Positions 60,786 to 64,000 of a stretch of DNA of 64,000 nt are shown here, in pieces. Numbering within the stretch: the first letter of the stretch is position 1; every line of letters begins with the position of its first letter. The translations under genes and the position numbers were made by a program. The notes below the pieces were generated by a model. That model did no database searches and was not told the origin of the DNA. It was given only the letters and a program-made list of their open reading frames with translations. Origin of the DNA: Schistosoma mansoni (lineage: Eukaryota; Platyhelminthes; Trematoda; Strigeidida; Schistosomatidae); contig NC_031496.1 of NCBI RefSeq assembly GCF_000237925.1, positions 13,676,564 to 13,740,563 on the forward strand, read 5' to 3'.

Positions 60786-61701
60786 ACAATCCTATGTTCT
60801 ATATTGTACTTCCTGATTATTAAAAGTTAAGGAGGTTTACTTAGCTTTTATATTCTAGGCCGAACTTCCTTACCAGTATAGACACACTACACCACATGGT
60901 ATCGGATGCGGAACAATCGTGTTTCACAATGATTTTCATAATAATACGCAAAAGTTTATTGATTGAAATGAAATGTTTATCGGAAAACTATTCATTAATC
61001 AGAAGTGGATTTGTCCTTATGGATAGATGTTTACATTCGACTAACTTTTTTAATTGTGAATAACTTATACCTTTCTGCACCTAATGACATATCTATGTAT
61101 GATTGGATATTTCCAATTTTTCCAAGTTTAAAATATATCTTTTTTATTAAGTGAAAGACTTTGTATGAACTCTTCGTTTTTACCTCAACACACCTCATTT
61201 TATCTACTAGACAGCCGTATCGTTTGTGATATGTTCTAGACAATATTATATACATACGTGGCGATTTTGTTGCACTCCCAAATATTTCCCATCCCATTCA
61301 TATATTGCAGTTAATATCTTAGTTACAAACCCAACAGCTTCGATTTCAGCACCGGATGACGTACATTCAAATCTCCTCGGAGAGGGAATACTCATTCTCG
61401 ACTTACGAGTGTGAATTAGCTCAAAACTTTTTTTATAAGACTTCATACAATCTACCTCACATAATTTAATATCAACACGGTGACAACCTTGAAGTTGTAT
61501 CGTTTAGTTTAACGCTCACAATGGTAGTGTTATTAGAAGGAGAAGTGATCAGCTCTAAGGACTATACATTCTGACATTATTTAGTGCACGCTGACAGACC
61601 ACCATTTCACTGTCACGTTGTATTTGATTTTTTTAATCCGTTCATTTTAATTCTTTTCATACTTCCTTTTAAAAAACTCTTTTACGTTAATCTTCAGCAC
61701 A

Positions 61702-63250
61702 ATGCAGTCTCGCCCACTCTTTGATGGAGCGTTTCAGTGCCTATTACCAACGAATGTAGTTGATGCCAGGTGAGACAAATTATAGATTTTTCTCTACTTA
61801 ACGAATTGTACCGAAAAGTACTTGAAATGTATGCCAGTTAAATACGTCAGGTAGTACTCATCGAAATATTGAAGTTCAATTGTAAAACGTTTACTTTATG
61901 TTATAGATTGAAAGAGCCATAAAAATAATCAACTTCTGTATGAAGAAAGATATAATAATTCTATCCTGAATGGCAATTAAACCACCTAGCTTAGGGAACA
62001 AGTCATTGCCAGTAGTTAAGTTGCATTCAAACTTCAACTTTATTAGTATCTATTGAGAGAAATAATTATTATGCACTCTGAACATCAAACATTCTAACGA
62101 TACGTCATTCAGCAGTATAATCATTTTGCAGTTTTCAATAAATTTCTGTAAATAAATGAATACAAAATAACTACTGAACTCTTCATTGATATTATCATCG
62201 AAATTTTTTTATTTCTGGAGCACAATTTTTACAATGCTCTGTGCCCATACTAACAATCTGATAAAATATTTAACTGATTAGAATAGGTTAAACAGTCATT
62301 TTCATTTTTTCCATCATACTTAGCCTGAAACGAATATTTACCTATACAGTAACTGTTAATGTAGAATATAATTTGTGTAACACGGCAAAAATGTGTGAAT
62401 TAGAACATTTGAAAAACCAGAAATTGCTTGATAACTTCTCTATGAATTCACAGCTTTCAGTTATTGTGATTATTAGACTAGGAATATTGAAATTCAGAGT
62501 TGCACTTCTGGTTTGTTAGGAAGGTAAACTTAAGAAATCTTGAATTTGATTTTTTTTGAATAAGATGATCATATTTTTGATCTACTTAATTGGATAGATG
62601 ATAAGTCTAGTGAAAAACCGTATGGATATTAAAATAAGTTATTTGGAAATCTACATGAACGAACAAACTATCCCAGTGGCATTATATATATATTTTTTCA
62701 TTTGATTAATTAACCAATTAAATATTAAAGTTCACCTTTGTTCTACTTTAACATTAGTTTACTTCTAAGTATTTTCCATACTAAATTGGTATTAGATATA
62801 GGAACATTAAAAAAAAAACACATTGGATAACTAGCTTGTTACTTCTATTTCGGGGGTCCTTACAAAGATGTATACCTTTGACCCCCTCCATAGGAAGTTT
62901 GACTCAAAACCTTCAAGTTTCATGAACAGCACTATAAATTTAGATCATTTGAAATTAAGTCCTGTGATCCATATCCTAATAATCATCCTTTGTCTTTTGA
63001 AACGTTTTATTAAGCTTCTAGGTCTTCATTTCAAATCTTACTAGATACACTTTTCGAAAAAAACTGTTTATAACTGATTCTTAATTCATACTATCTTTTT
63101 TTAATTGAACTATTAATTACCTGCAATTGTAAGTGATCTACGTCAAATTCCTGATAACCAAGAAGTATTTGTTCATCCGTCAACTTCTCAAAGTGTCACT
63201 ATAGATATCTTGGAATATGTGGACGCTAATAATCATGAAGATGCAGCAAG
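61702..63250 (+). CDS. RANGRF: RANGRF/MOG1-like Ran-binding factor, first two exons (partial)
   Basis: MOG1 binds Ran and promotes nucleotide release; the mammalian protein is also linked to sodium-channel trafficking. Exon 1 (61702-61769) reads MQSRPLFDGAFQCLLPTNVV plus DA; exon 2 (63134-63250) reads SDLRQIPDNQEVFVHPSTSQ then SVTIDILEYVDANNHEDAAR. PLF-GAF, a D-SDLR-(I/V)PDNQEVF core and S--ID-LE are the MOG1 signature in the correct order and spacing. Donors GTGAGA and GTAAAA; AG + T = Ser across the intron. These 61 residues are about a third of the family's usual length; the rest lies beyond the right edge. Confidence 0.9.
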
Positions 63251-63867
63251 GTAAAATCGCATTTTCTATTGAATATTATCCAGTTTTCGGTTTTAAGTGA
63301 AAACATGCGAAACACGTACACACTTTCTTAGCATAACTTATGGAGTCTATTCGCCATTTACGCGATTGAGTTGTTGTCTGTGCTTACCATATCCAGGCAT
63401 GCTGTATTAGCTAGGAATGTCGGTTTCCTTAATGTTCTGCTATGAAAGATTCCTCGGGAGAGAAGGTCAAAGCAAAACACTGACGACTGTATTATGAATG
63501 TCACCAATCTTTTTGTAATAAGAGTTGACGTTAGTTTTGAAGTTTTGTTAGGTAATTCAGTTCTATATACTTTTACTGCTACCTGACATTATTGTAATCC
63601 CTCACTAAGAATAACTTATATTAAATTACAGGCTAAGGTTAACTGTAGAATCTATACTTTTAAACATAGAGTTCATGTATAACTAACTACAAATATGTCT
63701 TCTACTTTTTTTCATATACCATATTCAAACATGTCAATTGATCTGTATTGCCTATAAGTAGCTATTATTAATGTTAACTTCACATTTTTCCATGAAGTTT
63801 GTCCATTGGTGATTTAAAAACTTACTACCATGTTACTAATAGTTGTAAATATTATTATTTCCTTCCC

Positions 63868-64000
63868 CCAAATGCCCTGGTATGGCCGAGAGTGGGGAGA
63901 GCCCACTCTCCCTCTCGAAATGCTCTCACATGGCCAGCGAATATATAGCCTCTGCCAGGAAAGTCCTACTCACTGCCTTCTCGTGGCGGGGGTGTTGTTT
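63868..64000 (+). mobile_element. Short retroelement family, copy 4 (cut by window end)
   Basis: CCCCCAAATGCCCTGGTATGG and the following sequence match copy 2 closely to the last base of the window. It lies in what is probably intron 2 of the RANGRF-like gene. Confidence 0.8.

Larger units (their letters stand above)
55732..61701. other. Intergenic between SETD3-like and RANGRF-like genes
   Basis: No gene recognised. It contains short-family copies 2 and 3, an Sm-alpha-like head-to-head unit and a hairpin at 58844-58984. Open frames such as 59478-59687 have no homology or splice support. Confidence 0.6.

Overview
The window is AT-rich animal DNA with short canonical introns, three protein-coding loci and many dispersed retroelements. 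Copies of a tRNA-derived, hammerhead-ribozyme-bearing retroposon closely resembling the schistosome Sm-alpha family, abundant RTE-like non-LTR retrotransposon debris and 28-46 nt introns point to a trematode of the genus Schistosoma. No species is assigned. Two 200-base N runs (354-553 and 21282-21481) are assembly gaps of nominal size.

Left half, minus strand (2632-34475): a DENN-domain gene most like DENND1/connecdenn, a Rab guanine-nucleotide exchange factor family. I rebuilt it exon by exon using splice sites, reading phase and homology. uDENN, cDENN and dDENN blocks are all present. The 5' end is compact, with introns of 46 and about 72 nt. A 20 kb intron (9258-29449) splits the central domain. 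The C-terminal tail continues beyond the left edge.

Middle (34476-43170): intergenic. It carries a 5'-truncated, multiply broken RTE-like retrotransposon (37150-39912).

Right half, plus strand: a complete SETD3-like actin-histidine methyltransferase gene (43171-55604, 12 coding exons, 518 residues after conceptual splicing). It has four micro-introns of 28-37 nt near its 5' end and one GC-AG intron. Its large introns host a second RTE-like lineage and a short element family. At 61702-63250 are the first two coding exons of a RANGRF/MOG1-like Ran-binding factor, which runs off the right edge.

Repeats: (1) Sm-alpha-like tRNA/hammerhead retroposons at 1-700, 17124-17600 and 58138-58375; (2) a second tRNA-derived SINE with its own complete hammerhead core at 1564-1819, 10523-10780 and, on the minus strand, 24636-24857, plus degenerate relatives; (3) a short family of about 440-530 bp whose 3' end matches the 3' end of an RTE-like element, one copy of which is fused to an antisense tRNA-Tyr 5' half inside a 12-bp target-site duplication; (4) several large fold-back repeats. 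The loci are unrelated in function and do not form an operon or system.
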